A stretch of 64,000 bases of DNA from DASQDN01 sp963844855 (GTDB taxonomy: Bacteria; Acidobacteriota; Terriglobia; Bryobacterales; Bryobacteraceae). Below, piece by piece: positions 26,924-36,888 of this stretch. Under the pieces are notes generated by a model. The model saw only the letters and a list, made by a program, of their open reading frames with translations. It ran no database searches and was not told the origin of the DNA. Every line of letters begins with the position of its first letter. The first letter of the stretch is position 1. The position numbers and the translations under genes are program-made. The DNA lies in NCBI GenBank assembly GCA_963844855.1, contig CAWJQP010000091.1:260208-324207 (forward strand), written 5' to 3'.

Positions 26924-28148
26924 CTAAGGATAGAATGCCGCTTCGACCGTTGTGCCTGCATCCGGCAGGGTCAGGCGGAGCGCCCGAGGGTACTTTGCGG
27001 TGTCCGAGGAGAAGAGAAAGCGGGCCGTCATGGATGTCCCCGGATTGAGGTCGCCGTACCAGGAGCGATCGGTGGCCAGGTCGATGATATCGGGATACGC
27101 CTTGAGGACGCTTCCGTCAGCGGCCAGCAGCTCCGCGGTTACGTATTGCCAGCCCCATCGGGCGGGCAGTAGAAGGCGGTTGGCGACGGTGAGGTTGACG
27201 ACGTAACGATGGCCAGTTCCGGGTCGGCGCACGCCCACTACGTCTCGATTCAGTCACGCCGCCCATCCGTATTTCCAGTGCGCCCAAATCAAACGTCTCG
27301 CCCGCGGCGACTTTCGCCGAATCTGTTGCGCCGATTCCGTCTGGTGTGGCGAAGCTGGAGCGGATCCGGCCGACCGCCGGCGCGAGGTCATACCAGGCAA
27401 CCTTCTGCGACCTGTAGTACATCAGGCCGAAATGGAAGTCCATGAGATCCGCGGGAATCTTCCATACGGTGGCGAACTTCTCGGAATCTCCGGGCTTGAG
27501 CTCCTTGCTGATACACGCCAGGGTGGACGGATTGAAGGTCACGACAAACTTGAATTTGCCTGAGCCCTTAAAGGCTTGCCACAATCGAAGACCAACTGAC
27601 TCCGAACTCGTCAGGCGAACATTGGACGTCTTGCAGTTGCCGAGGGAGTCTGTGTCGCTCTGCGTGCTGCCTGTTGGAGTCGATAGCACCGAATTCCAGG
27701 AACGAGATTCGGTTGCCGTTTGTGTGATACGCCCGCGCTCTCCTTGTTCGTGAATAGAGCGCGCATGGTTACGTGCCCATTCTTCCGAAATGTGTATTCG
27801 GTACCGCTCGCCCGCCATACCCCAACAATCGTCTGTGATCCTGCAACAAAGCTGGCAGCCGTCATTTGGAGTGACAACAAACACCTCGTGAGGCATAGCT
27901 TGCGTGCGCCGTACTCTCCATCCGCGCGGATAACAAAACGAAACCGAGTCCGACTGAAATGTTTCGCAATTGCCGCCAACTCCACTCAAACCTGGCGAAG
28001 GCGGCTCCGCCACTGATTGCCGCTGCAAGTTCTTTCCAGGCTCGAACGTGCCAATAATCCGACCGAATAAGTGAAAATACGCCTTGCCTTGACTGGCTGA
28101 AACTGCCAACGCCATTGTAAAGAAACCATCCAGTAGACGGATTGTCAT
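26924..28148 (-). CDS. DUF4352-like protein, one frameshift
   Basis: The first frame (ATG 28148, or 28205) encodes about 300 residues: a hydrophobic start (RLLDGFFTMALAVSAS), a domain with SDSVSFCYPRGWRV reminiscent of PsbP-like folds, and a region ending AGETFDLGALEIRMGGVTES. That last segment is the opening of a DUF4352-like beta sandwich, which resumes in another frame from about 27238: RYVVNLTVANRLLLPARWGW, GDLNPGTSMTARFLFSSD, stop at 26924. A single indel near 27240 splits it. It is probably exported or membrane-linked; function unknown. The gap up to 28372 holds no convincing gene. Confidence 0.65.
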
Positions 28149-28372
28149 CAGCCTGTTGATTTCGCGGTTGCCGTCTGCCGCGATCGAGGATATTACCGTG
28201 TCCATAGGGGGAAGCTAGAGACCTCCCGATACTCCATGCAATAACCGGGATAAGATTGGGCAACACTGTTTTAGGAACTGTTCCGTGTACCTTTCCAGAC
28301 CAAAAATCAGCGAAGATGACGACAGCAGGCGCACAAAACGTAGTGCTGGACGGCATGGATGTACTCCTCGCT

Positions 28373-28998
28373 CTACCTGAGGGATTTGCGGCGACACCAA
28401 GCTCCAAACCCGATGGCGATCGCGAGCGGGATGGCTGAAGCCGGTTCAGGGACGGGAGACGAGGCGTCTGCAGTCACCGTAAACAGATACTGGTACCCGC
28501 CAGGGACAGGACTGAAGTTGCTTGCCGGAGCGTAGGCCGCTTCGGGAGCAGCGTAAGCGCTCGGGCCCACGGTTGCTCCTGGCGCCAGTGTGATCACGGG
28601 ATCGGGTAGCGAACCGATCCCAAAACCGAATTCATCGGTGCTGAGGGCAGGAAGTAAGACCCGGCAGATAGGTGAGGCAGGTAGAGTACCGATGTCCAGG
28701 CGTGCGTCGAGCCTACGAAATTGTAATGAGCGGACGCAACTTCATCGGCGTCGGTTGTCCCAGGCCCGCTGGTTCGCGTCAGAAACGCAAGGCCGTTGCC
28801 GGAAGGATGGGGATCCAAGTCGGCCGAAATCCTAACGTTCGTGTAAGCTTCACTCAGAGCGAACGAAAACTGAACGGCGAGAGTGCTGCCGCCGGTTGTT
28901 CCGCCACGGCCGCTTCCCGGGTATTCGGTGGCGCCGATGATGGTGGCGGCTGTTGCCGAACTCAACGTCATCAGGGCACAAGCAAGGGGTTTCCACAT
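28373..28998 (-). CDS. PEP-CTERM protein, one frameshift before the sorting signal
   Basis: The first frame starts with a signal peptide (MWKPLACALMTLSSATAATI) and a beta-rich domain (STLAVQFSFALSEAYTNVRIS). The second frame carries EFGFGIGSLPDPVITLAPG and the C-terminal tripartite signal: VPEPAS motif, hydrophobic helix (IPLAIAIGFGAW) and basic tail CRRKSLR. One indel near 28648 joins them into about 205 residues. PEP-CTERM proteins are handled by an exosortase and linked to exopolysaccharide or surface display. As read here, translation stops before the sorting signal. Confidence 0.7.
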
Positions 28999-29058
28999 TT
29001 AAGAATGTATCCTCCGACTAAGAGAGCGAGAAGGATAGCTGTAGACTGCCACCGGCGT

Positions 29059-31353
29059 TTATTCTGGCCTTATCATTTTTTCCACCTGCGATGCAGGCAC
29101 GCCGTCACCAAGAATCACTCGTATTGCAGTCTCAAGCACTTCGTCTCGGCCCGCGAGAATGCCATCCATGGTGGGCGAAGCATGCACGTCCGCTACGATT
29201 CCGACGCGTTGAGTCGGCCTTTTATCGGGATAGAATACTCCGATACCACTGATCATCGTGCGAAGGCCGCCAGGCAATGGCAACTGTGAGATGTTCCCAT
29301 CAGCCCCGGCTGTGGTACTGCCGACTACCGTCGCGCCGGTGACGGCACGGAAAGCCATCGCAGTGTACTCTGACTGGCTCTGCGAATTCTCATCGACGAG
29401 TATCACAATTCGCCCCATATAGGCAGGCTGCTGAGGGCGGAGAGTGATCGGCGCTGTGAAATGAAATGAGCCGGGGTTAATCAGGTCAGCAACAGTAAAC
29501 CGGGCAAACTCGACAGGTTCGCTGGCCAGCAAAGATCCGAGGGCGAATACAACGAACTCAGAAGGATAGTTGCGGATGTCGATGATCAGGCCTTTCGTGC
29601 CAGCAGCCGCCTTGATGTAATCTGCGGCGTCGGCCGCCTTTACCGACGACAGCTTGAGATATGCGATCTCGTCGGAAAGCTTGCGGAACGTCGGACCGGG
29701 AAGATCGTGACCTCCAAATTTTTCCATGACCGCTTCTGGAACGCGGGGGACGTTGACGTTTAACTGCGCTCCTCGACGACGGACGTTGAGAGCAACGTCC
29801 ACACAGTCGCCACGAGTTAGGAAGCGAGCCATGTCCCGACGTCGTACCGTCTCGTTCGAGGCTGCGTAATACGGTCTCCATGCAGCGACAAGCTCCGACA
29901 CCGCTGTACCGTTGAGAGCCTCGATAACATCGCCAAGCCGCAGGGACGCCTTTGTGTCGTCCTGCCCGGTTCTGAGCGCGGTAACTACAACCTGATCTCC
30001 CACAAAACGAAAGGCCGTCGGCACGACGCACGCACCGACCGGAGGACGCGCCTTCAGTGAACTCCAGAGATTTGCGTGCGTGTCGTTCACGCGCGCAATC
30101 AGAGCCATCAGCTCACGTTGGTACTGGTCAGAGGATTTCGTCAGTGCGACCTTAGGTATGAACTCGCGGAGCACGGCATTCCAATCGGCGTCTATCAGAT
30201 CTTTGTACGGGAACCAATATTCGATCGCATTCCAGAAGCGGTAAACTGCGAGCAACTGATACCCGGCGTCCGGCAGACTCAGGCCGGCATAGTTCGATTC
30301 GTTTTGAAATATCGGATTCCCGACGTTCGGAGTAAGCCTGACGTAGAACTGTTGGTCCACCACGGGTCTGTTGCGATATGTTGCCCGCAGCATTGCGCTT
30401 AGTTCTTCGCCGAGCAGTGTCGTATCGGCAAGCCACCCGAGTTCGGGTCGAAGGTGCACGTCATTTTCTTTTTGCGTTGCGCATGATGTACATGGTGAGC
30501 CGGTTCCGAGGCGAGCGATCCACTCTCTTATTGCCATCCGGGCTGCTAACGCGTCCGGCGCGGCAAGAATGGCAGGAGCTTCACGAAGTAACACCTCGTC
30601 CCAGTTCAACTCGCCGGCAATGATTCGGGGGTGATGGTACTTCAGAAAGCCCCAAATCTTCCCAAACAGCACAAGGTTCTCGATCTGGAGGGACGTCAGT
30701 TCCTCCAACGTGAGCTTTGGCACAGGCGCGGCCGCAGCGGGTTTGCTAGCGGCCGTCGTTTCCACGACTGCCCAGAGCGGCTTGCCGTCTACCAGCAACT
30801 GAAGGTCGTCAGCCCATGCCTTTCCCGTTCCGGATAGAACAACCCCGAAGTACAACACCCTTACTTCGCGCTGAACAGGAGAATCAACGGACAAGCTAAT
30901 CGAGTATTCCTTCCACCTCGTCGTGCCTTCAACACGCTGGCCCCGCATATCTTCCGATGCCAGTTCTTTACTCTGCCCATTCGGAGTCTGCCCATTCTCG
31001 CGAAGCCAGAGTCCAACAAAACCGTTGACGTTTTCAGTTCGAAGCCATCCCCGAAGTTCAATGCGTTGCGCTTTGAACGACAGGATGGTCGTATACAAGA
31101 GACGAGATAACGGCAACGGACTCGCAGATGTTCTCTCGATTCGCGCGGCCCATTTACCCGAGTGGACGATCCGGTTGTCGGCAGCGACTGTACTCTGCGG
31201 CATGCTCACCCAAGAGTTGAGGACGTTGGCGGAGTGAGAGTCCTCAAAGCTTAGAAGTTTCGTGAAGCGATCCTGAAGCAGCGAACCGCCATCCGGCGCC
31301 TGCTGTCCAAAGCAGCGCATCGCCGTCAGAACCAAAGCCAAGAATGTTTTCAT
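29059..31353 (-). CDS. Secreted S41-family peptidase with N-terminal accessory domain
   Basis: A 764-residue protein with a short signal peptide (MKTFLALVLTAMRCFGQ). Residues about 30-190 resemble a carbohydrate-binding-type jelly roll (HSGKWAARIERTS, LRGWLRTENVNGFVGLWLREN). A helical region follows, then a PDZ-like segment (LRLGDVIEALNGTAVSEL) and the C-terminal-processing-peptidase core. The catalytic Ser is in VDENSQSQSEYTAMAF, with TTAGADGNISQLPLPGG after it. It probably degrades proteins or peptides in the periplasm. Its start overlaps the end of the upstream erythromycin-esterase-family gene by four bases, implying one transcript and coupled translation. Confidence 0.88.
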   Translation of the reverse strand: MKTFLALVLTAMRCFGQQAPDGGSLLQDRFTKLLSFEDSHSANVLNSWVSMPQSTVAADNRIVHSGKWAARIERTSASPLPLSRLLYTTILSFKAQRIELRGWLRTENVNGFVGLWLRENGQTPNGQSKELASEDMRGQRVEGTTRWKEYSISLSVDSPVQREVRVLYFGVVLSGTGKAWADDLQLLVDGKPLWAVVETTAASKPAAAAPVPKLTLEELTSLQIENLVLFGKIWGFLKYHHPRIIAGELNWDEVLLREAPAILAAPDALAARMAIREWIARLGTGSPCTSCATQKENDVHLRPELGWLADTTLLGEELSAMLRATYRNRPVVDQQFYVRLTPNVGNPIFQNESNYAGLSLPDAGYQLLAVYRFWNAIEYWFPYKDLIDADWNAVLREFIPKVALTKSSDQYQRELMALIARVNDTHANLWSSLKARPPVGACVVPTAFRFVGDQVVVTALRTGQDDTKASLRLGDVIEALNGTAVSELVAAWRPYYAASNETVRRRDMARFLTRGDCVDVALNVRRRGAQLNVNVPRVPEAVMEKFGGHDLPGPTFRKLSDEIAYLKLSSVKAADAADYIKAAAGTKGLIIDIRNYPSEFVVFALGSLLASEPVEFARFTVADLINPGSFHFTAPITLRPQQPAYMGRIVILVDENSQSQSEYTAMAFRAVTGATVVGSTTAGADGNISQLPLPGGLRTMISGIGVFYPDKRPTQRVGIVADVHASPTMDGILAGRDEVLETAIRVILGDGVPASQVEKMIRPE

Positions 31354-32687
31354 CGCGTCTGTTCTGTGCGGCGCGTTCGCACACCGTCGGGCAGCTTAGC
31401 GTCCTTCGTATTTGGGAACATAACATCGCTGAAGATAATGGCGTCGAAGTTGTCAGCCCACACCGATCTCATCGTGGCGTAGCCAAGAGGCCATGCGAGC
31501 ATCGGCTTGCGTAACGGATGACTCGATGAGAGTCGGTCGAAATCGACGAATAAGTGGCGATGACCTGATGCGTGGAGCAGTGTCTCGAGCGAATCTCTCG
31601 GTGGAATGGGAAGGGTGTTGGGCTTCTGCTGGAATGGATTTCCGAATTCACCTGCGTAGGCAGTGAAGCCGATGGTGTAAACTGCCTTTCCGAGGCTCTG
31701 ATGGGTAATATCGCCCATTGTGATCCGCTCCTCGTAACGGAACGCCTTCGTCATGGTGTCGATCTTTGCAGTTTTCCGCAGTATGTGCGAGTTGGCAGCC
31801 CAAACGATGATCTTTTCATTCGGATACCACTCCTGGGCAAGCCAAACCAGGTTTTCGCCCATTTTCTGATCACGGAAGTTGTCTGCCTCCACCGGAGGCG
31901 GCTGAGACGGTGACATCCAACGCTGCTGGTCGAATGCGGCGATGTTTTGAAAAACCTTTCGATAAAATTTGAAATCTCTCGATTGGACGGTTTGCGAGCG
32001 CCCGAAGCTCGCCAGTATCTGATCGAGGATGGCCAATCGCTTCTGACGTTCTGCTTCGCGAGGTGGATAGCTTCCGACAATCAGATCTTGAATAGCTTTC
32101 CTGTTCTCCTCAGTAGCAAGATCCGGACGGAATTCAGCGAGGAACGTGAATGCGCGCTCTCCCCTGAGCGATGGGTTTGGAGACGAATATTGGATATCGA
32201 ACCCTGTCATTCGGAGTGGCCGACTGGTCTTGTAGGTGCTCCGCGCATACTCGAATACGGGAGTAACGAAGGGACCGTTGCTCCAGATCGAGAACAAGCC
32301 GATCGCGCGGGCTTGAGAAATCGACATCTCCGTATGGAGCGCTTTTTCCATCTCCTCACAATCAAAGAAGCCTGACTCCCAAGCAAGTACATTGAAACCC
32401 ATTTCCGAATGAAGGAAGCGTATGAGGCGTTGTTTTGCGTAGAAGGTGGCGCCATCACCATGGCTCGGCTCGCCCAACTGAACGACGCGCGCAGAGCCAA
32501 TGAACTTCTTCAGCGGGCGGAGATCCGAGAAGTCATCATCGTCGGGATCAATGGATCTAATCGGAACGACCGGCCGTGCCGGCCAGGCTGTACCCGCCTG
32601 TCCTTGACCGCTAAGGGCAACTCGCTGCAGGGCAAATGCGCACACCAGCACGATCAACGCAACCGTGCTGTTCGCGATGTGACGCAT
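31350..32687 (-). CDS. Erythromycin-esterase-family protein with signal anchor
   Basis: A protein of about 445 residues from ATG 32687 (MRHIANSTVALIVLVCAFAL, a signal peptide or anchor). The erythromycin-esterase-family core is clear: ARVVQLGEPSHGDGATFYAKQ with the conserved His, FNVLAWESGFFD with the conserved Glu, and IVWAANSHI. Family members hydrolyse macrolide lactones or other esters; many environmental homologues have unknown substrates and export is unusual for the resistance enzymes. It is the first gene of a coupled pair with the S41 peptidase. A further 20 residues upstream are possible but would bury the signal. Confidence 0.85.
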   Translation of the reverse strand: MRHIANSTVALIVLVCAFALQRVALSGQGQAGTAWPARPVVPIRSIDPDDDDFSDLRPLKKFIGSARVVQLGEPSHGDGATFYAKQRLIRFLHSEMGFNVLAWESGFFDCEEMEKALHTEMSISQARAIGLFSIWSNGPFVTPVFEYARSTYKTSRPLRMTGFDIQYSSPNPSLRGERAFTFLAEFRPDLATEENRKAIQDLIVGSYPPREAERQKRLAILDQILASFGRSQTVQSRDFKFYRKVFQNIAAFDQQRWMSPSQPPPVEADNFRDQKMGENLVWLAQEWYPNEKIIVWAANSHILRKTAKIDTMTKAFRYEERITMGDITHQSLGKAVYTIGFTAYAGEFGNPFQQKPNTLPIPPRDSLETLLHASGHRHLFVDFDRLSSSHPLRKPMLAWPLGYATMRSVWADNFDAIIFSDVMFPNTKDAKLPDGVRTRRTEQTR

Positions 32688-32766
32688 GTTTCCATGACGA
32701 TCTACAAGCCGATTTCGTGCAGGCATGCGAAATCGACCCCCCGGCAATCCTGTGTATCAAAACCTG

Positions 32767-33636
32767 TCACTCTAACGGTGAAGCGGAGAGCCCCGCGGCG
32801 CTAACCTCTTGATCGAGTCGGGCGGACGTGATCAGTGCTGGATCGTAGGATACATAGAACTGATTGTCCCCTGACATGAAGCTGAATCCAGTCACACCTT
32901 CGATTTCCCATAGACATTCGAGAGAGCACTCAGACGCTATGCCTTCAACTAGGTATCGGCGGCTTGGGCGTGGTGGGTTGAGACGCTCGTGTTCTTCCAA
33001 GTGGCTACGCCACAACTGAGCCTTGCCGGCATCTACAGGGACATCGCAATACCCGTTCTCATAGCAATCCATTAGCAACCGGAAGGCGCTAGAGGCTCCT
33101 TGTCCTCCAGCACGCTCAAGCCACATCAATCCTTCCTCGATATTCTTAGGTACACCCTCACCGAGTAGCAGCATGAACCCGAGATCATACTGAGACTCCG
33201 GTTCACCTTTCTCTGCAGCGAGGCGATACCAACGCGCCGCTTCTGCTAAGTCTTTGGGGCCGGACCAGTCTCCCGTCGCATATACGACACCAAGCATACG
33301 CTGAGCGTGAATGCTTCCGAGCCGTCCAGCGCGCAGGATTTCTTTTTCAAACTCCGGATTGGTCCTGACAAGATCAGACTCGCAAGTCGCCAATAACCAG
33401 ATTGCGTCGGGGTGTTCCTTTGCAGCGGCGGCCCGGAGAAGATCTTTCATCTGCTCACGTGTCGCATCGTCGTCAGACGGGGTACACCGGAGATAGTGAT
33501 ATGCGAGCTGGTATTCCGCTTCGGCATCGCCTTGCTCGACCCAAGGCTGCCAGAGTTGAATGACGGCATTCCAGTCCTCAAGATCTAGCGCCTGTTTCGT
33601 TTTCGCTAGCAATTCGTGACGAAGGATCTCCTCCAT
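32767..33636 (-). CDS. Sel1-repeat protein
   Basis: A 289-residue cytoplasmic-looking protein with tandem Sel1/TPR-like repeats: WVEQGDAEAEYQLAYHYLR, GSIHAQRMLGVVYATGDW, AARWYRLAAEKGEPESQYDLG and LGEGVPKNIEEGLMWLERAG. The last 80 residues form a different, non-repeat domain (YLVEGIASECSLECLWEIEG). Sel1 repeats mediate protein-protein contacts, often in signalling or secretion; the partner is unknown. It lies upstream of the esterase/peptidase pair on the same strand, about 80 bases away. Confidence 0.8.
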   Translation of the reverse strand: MEEILRHELLAKTKQALDLEDWNAVIQLWQPWVEQGDAEAEYQLAYHYLRCTPSDDDATREQMKDLLRAAAAKEHPDAIWLLATCESDLVRTNPEFEKEILRAGRLGSIHAQRMLGVVYATGDWSGPKDLAEAARWYRLAAEKGEPESQYDLGFMLLLGEGVPKNIEEGLMWLERAGGQGASSAFRLLMDCYENGYCDVPVDAGKAQLWRSHLEEHERLNPPRPSRRYLVEGIASECSLECLWEIEGVTGFSFMSGDNQFYVSYDPALITSARLDQEVSAAGLSASPLE

Positions 33637-33768
33637 GGATCGATTCTATCCGGCTTGGTGAACACGAAGATCAGAAGCTCGGATCCAATTGGAAAATCCG
33701 AGCTAAGCCATTGTGCTCAGATCGTGCCTGTGAAGTCCCGCTTCCGGAATTGTCGCGAATTGGCAGCG

Positions 33769-34113
33769 TCATTCGCGACTCTGGCTCAAGGTTTCGTCGG
33801 AAGTTACGTTAGACATACGCGGCCGAAGAGGAACGGCGCTGATTGTGTAGCGATCCCGCGTAAAGCGAACTTCGACCCTGTACATTGGCAGGTCACACAC
33901 TGACATCTCGGTCGGAGTCCTCCGTTGAGGCCGAAGCTCCGCATATGATCCGTACCGAGCCCTCTGCGAATAGAACTCGGTCTGTGCGACATGAATGGCC
34001 TGAATACAACGGACCACCTGCAGAAACTCGTTGCGTTCTCCTGCCGATCGTTCGAACATGGTGCAACCCGCGAGTAGCAATGCGCCTGACATCGTCACCA
34101 AGCGGCTTGACAT
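33769..34113 (-). CDS. Small lipoprotein, pilin-like mature region
   Basis: From ATG 34113 this is 114 residues with a lipobox (SGALLLAGC). The mature part VVRCIQAIHVAQTEFYSQRARYGSYAELR resembles the segment after the N-terminal helix of type IV pilin-like proteins, where AQ-x-x-F-x-x-x-x-x-R-Y-G-S is common. A further 56 in-frame residues upstream look noncoding. It is divergent from the TolB/TPR gene. Lipid attachment is predicted; function unknown. Confidence 0.6.
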   Translation of the reverse strand: MSSRLVTMSGALLLAGCTMFERSAGERNEFLQVVRCIQAIHVAQTEFYSQRARYGSYAELRPQRRTPTEMSVCDLPMYRVEVRFTRDRYTISAVPLRPRMSNVTSDETLSQSRE

Positions 34114-34515
34114 GACAAACGGCTGACGTCCGAGACCACCGAAATGTGCACCTCGAAACGCCACACACCTGAGTTTCACGGCGGGACGCGGGCTCATTTC
34201 AATGTAGAGCCGTATCACAGGTCCAACCCTTACTGCTTCGAAGCTGCGATCCCTTCTGGACAACGCAGCATCAATTGCCACGATCGTGGTCCGCCAAAAC
34301 GACGTAGTCAGCGGCCGCTTCGTAGTTCCAGTCGATCCTTTGTGCGCCGAGCCGCAGCGATCTCTCTATCAGCAATGTGTATAGCGTTTCGCGCGGCTCG
34401 AGCCCTGAGCGCCACGCGGGTGACGAATCCGCTATTGCAGCGTATCCACACGCTGGTTCCGAAATCCAACCGCTTTAAAACGCCATACAATAGAAAGCTG
34501 CTCACACGCATCCCA

Positions 34516-36318
34516 ATGTTCCGGCCGCAATTGCAGTTAGCGCCCATCAAGGAAGCTCCTTCCACGGATGAGGCTCTTAGCGAGCTTGCCGCGGTCCTGA
34601 AGAGTCCGGGGTTTGCAACGTCAAAGAGGCGAAGCAAGTTCCTGTCTTACATCGTCGAGCGAACGTTGGAGGGACGGGCGGATGAACTGAAAGAGCTCAC
34701 GATTGCTCTCGATGTTTTCGGCCGGCCACCATCGTTCGACCAGAGGCTGGACTCGGTCGTGCGAGTACACGCCTCGCACGTACGCAGCAAGCTCCGCGAG
34801 TACTACGCAGAATCGGGCCGCGCCTCGCCGATAACGATCATTCTGCCTCCCGGCAGCTACATACCATCGATCGCGTTTCGCAAGTTAAGAGGCGATTTCG
34901 AGGACACTCCATGCAACCAAGATGATGTGACGGGCACTGTCGCAGTGTTACCGTGCGTCAACATGAGTGGTGATCCCGACCAGCAAGCGTTCTGCGACGG
35001 GTTAACGGAAGAGCTCATCCATGAGCTTGCTCAGCGACCGGAAGTACGGGTCGTTGCCAGAACGTCTGTTTTTCAGTTTCAAGGTAAGAGGGTCGATATC
35101 CGCGAAGTGGGTAATATGCTCGGGGCAGATGCCGCACTTGAAACGAGCTGCCGCCACAATGGACTGCGCATGCGTGTCATAGCACGCCTGACGAATACAC
35201 ACACAGGATTGACGCTCTTATCACAGGAATTCGACGAAGAGCTTGGTGACATCCTGCTCTTCCAGCAGAGAGCTGCCGCAGCTATAGTTGGGGCACTCCG
35301 CATCGAACCATCGGGGCCTACCGTGATTGCCGGTGCCCGGCGCGCCGTAGATCCCGCATGTTACGACGCCTACCTGCGCGCTCGTTCTCATCTGTCAAAA
35401 CGTACGGAGCAGTCTCTGAGGATTGCGATCGAGAGCTTCCAACCGATTCTCGACCTGTATCCGGACTTCGCGCCCGCCTATTCCGGTCTGGCCCACTGTT
35501 ATGTGGAGGTCGGGATTTGGCACATGGGGGCAATACGCCTCGCTCTGGATCGCGCTGCTGAGTTATCGAACAAGGCTATTGAGATGGAGGAGACGCTGCC
35601 GGAACCGCACGCAACGCTGGCGATGGTTCACATTTGTCGCGATCGTAACTGGCTCGAAGCGGAGCGCCAACTCCGCAGGGCTATTCAATTAGCGCCCAGC
35701 TACTCTGCAGCCCGCACAGCCCTGGGATTGTTCGGGCTGATACCGATCGGACGCACTGCCGAAGCGATCGAGCATTTGAAAGCAGGTTTGCGACAGGATC
35801 CGCTTTCACTGCTTTCCAACAACGTGCTCGCGATGGGTTATTACTATTCCGGCCGTTATGACGAAGCATTGGAACAGGCGAATAGAACACTGGCGGTCGC
35901 TCCTGAATTCGATCGTGCGCGGGCAGTGAAAGCGGCGATCCTGATCCAGCAAGGCGCCTTTGAGCAGGCAGCGGACGCTTTTCGCGCCGAGGCACTCGAA
36001 GGCGGAGTGGGCGCCTCAATGTGCCGAAATTATGCTCTTTTAGCTCATATAGAACGCCGGTTGGATAGACCAGATCGCGCGGCGGCGTATGTCGCAGCCC
36101 TTCAAAAAGCCGACTGTAGTACTTCAACATCCGAATTTTGGATCGCAGTGGCCGAACTGGCTATTAATGCCAGGGACAAAGCGCTCGAACGCCTCCGCAA
36201 CGCGGTGTCCACGCTGGATCCCTGGGTTCTGTTCTTAGAACGCGAACCCTTACTTGAACCCCTACGAGAAGATCGCAATTATCTCCAACTTCTACAAGAC
36301 CTTCACTTGAGCAGTTAA
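34516..36318 (+). CDS. TolB-like / TPR regulatory protein with N-terminal DNA-binding-like domain
   Basis: About 600 residues from ATG 34516. The N-terminal 100 residues (KSPGFATSKRRSKFLSYIVE, RLDSVVRVHASHVRSKLREYY, ILPPGSYIPSI) match the conserved leader of acidobacterial adenylate-cyclase-like regulators. A TolB-like amino domain follows (VAVLPCVNMSGDPDQQAFCDG, GADAALETS), then several TPR units (FAPAYSGLAHCYVEVG, PHATLAMVHICRDRNWLEAE, SNNVLAMGYYYSGRYDEAL). No membrane helix is obvious. A longer frame from 34144 is rejected on composition. The role is probably signal-dependent regulation through protein contacts. Confidence 0.82.
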   Translation: MFRPQLQLAPIKEAPSTDEALSELAAVLKSPGFATSKRRSKFLSYIVERTLEGRADELKELTIALDVFGRPPSFDQRLDSVVRVHASHVRSKLREYYAESGRASPITIILPPGSYIPSIAFRKLRGDFEDTPCNQDDVTGTVAVLPCVNMSGDPDQQAFCDGLTEELIHELAQRPEVRVVARTSVFQFQGKRVDIREVGNMLGADAALETSCRHNGLRMRVIARLTNTHTGLTLLSQEFDEELGDILLFQQRAAAAIVGALRIEPSGPTVIAGARRAVDPACYDAYLRARSHLSKRTEQSLRIAIESFQPILDLYPDFAPAYSGLAHCYVEVGIWHMGAIRLALDRAAELSNKAIEMEETLPEPHATLAMVHICRDRNWLEAERQLRRAIQLAPSYSAARTALGLFGLIPIGRTAEAIEHLKAGLRQDPLSLLSNNVLAMGYYYSGRYDEALEQANRTLAVAPEFDRARAVKAAILIQQGAFEQAADAFRAEALEGGVGASMCRNYALLAHIERRLDRPDRAAAYVAALQKADCSTSTSEFWIAVAELAINARDKALERLRNAVSTLDPWVLFLEREPLLEPLREDRNYLQLLQDLHLSS

Positions 36319-36414
36319 CCGGTTAAACAGCGGTTAAACACTTCCGCCATACCCGATAGCCTCGCACAATCGCAAGAGTGCAATGTTGGCTCTGACTTGC
36401 GCTCTGTTGTCCAG

Positions 36415-36888
36415 ATGAATTCTAACCAACACCTTAAGGTGAACCTCGTTCTAGTCACCAAAGCAGATCTTGACCTAGGAGTGTTTGAAGAAGCCGCATC
36501 TCGTCTTCACGTACCCATGGCGGTCACGGCCTGTCGATTCGTTTGGCAGGCCGTCGGAGTCTTAAATCACGGCAGCAATCCAGCGATCCTCGCCGTAAGC
36601 TGCGATTCTGACGACGACGATTCTCCGTTGACCGCAGCCAAGAGCATCAAGGCTGATCCGATTTTGAAGCCAATACCGCTGCTTGTCTTCACACGTGAAA
36701 TGAAACATCGACGAGTTCGGGAGTGGTATGACCAAAACATCTGTTGCGTGATCCGCCGGCCAGCCGATCCGATGGAAGATTCACGTGTCGTGTGGGAATG
36801 CCTTCGATTCTGGACCGAAGTAGCACAATTGCCAGAACTCGCACGGCTAGTTGGCGATTACAGCCAACGCACGATTGTAGATCCATAA
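36415..36888 (+). CDS. Receiver-like (CheY-fold) protein, degenerate
   Basis: About 157 residues from ATG 36415. The pattern fits a response-regulator receiver of the Rcp type: an opening strand (VNLVLVTKADL), an acidic stretch (CDSDDDDSP), AAKSIKADPILKPIPLLVFT, a late basic strand (CCVIRRPADPMED) and a closing helix (LRFWTEVAQLPEL). The exact phosphoacceptor Asp is hard to place because ILAVSC occupies the usual position, so it may be a pseudo-receiver. It follows the TolB/TPR gene by about 100 bases on the same strand. Confidence 0.6.
   Translation: MNSNQHLKVNLVLVTKADLDLGVFEEAASRLHVPMAVTACRFVWQAVGVLNHGSNPAILAVSCDSDDDDSPLTAAKSIKADPILKPIPLLVFTREMKHRRVREWYDQNICCVIRRPADPMEDSRVVWECLRFWTEVAQLPELARLVGDYSQRTIVDP

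Noticed and set aside
27862..28407. 181-codon minus-strand frame overlapping the DUF4352-like gene
   Set aside because: It lies in a different frame over the better supported gene, and no domain was recognised in the nonoverlapping part.
34144..34515. 124-codon N-terminal extension of the TolB/TPR protein
   Set aside because: Composition is Arg/Ser-rich and it overlaps the divergent lipoprotein's promoter side; family members start at the residue encoded at 34516.
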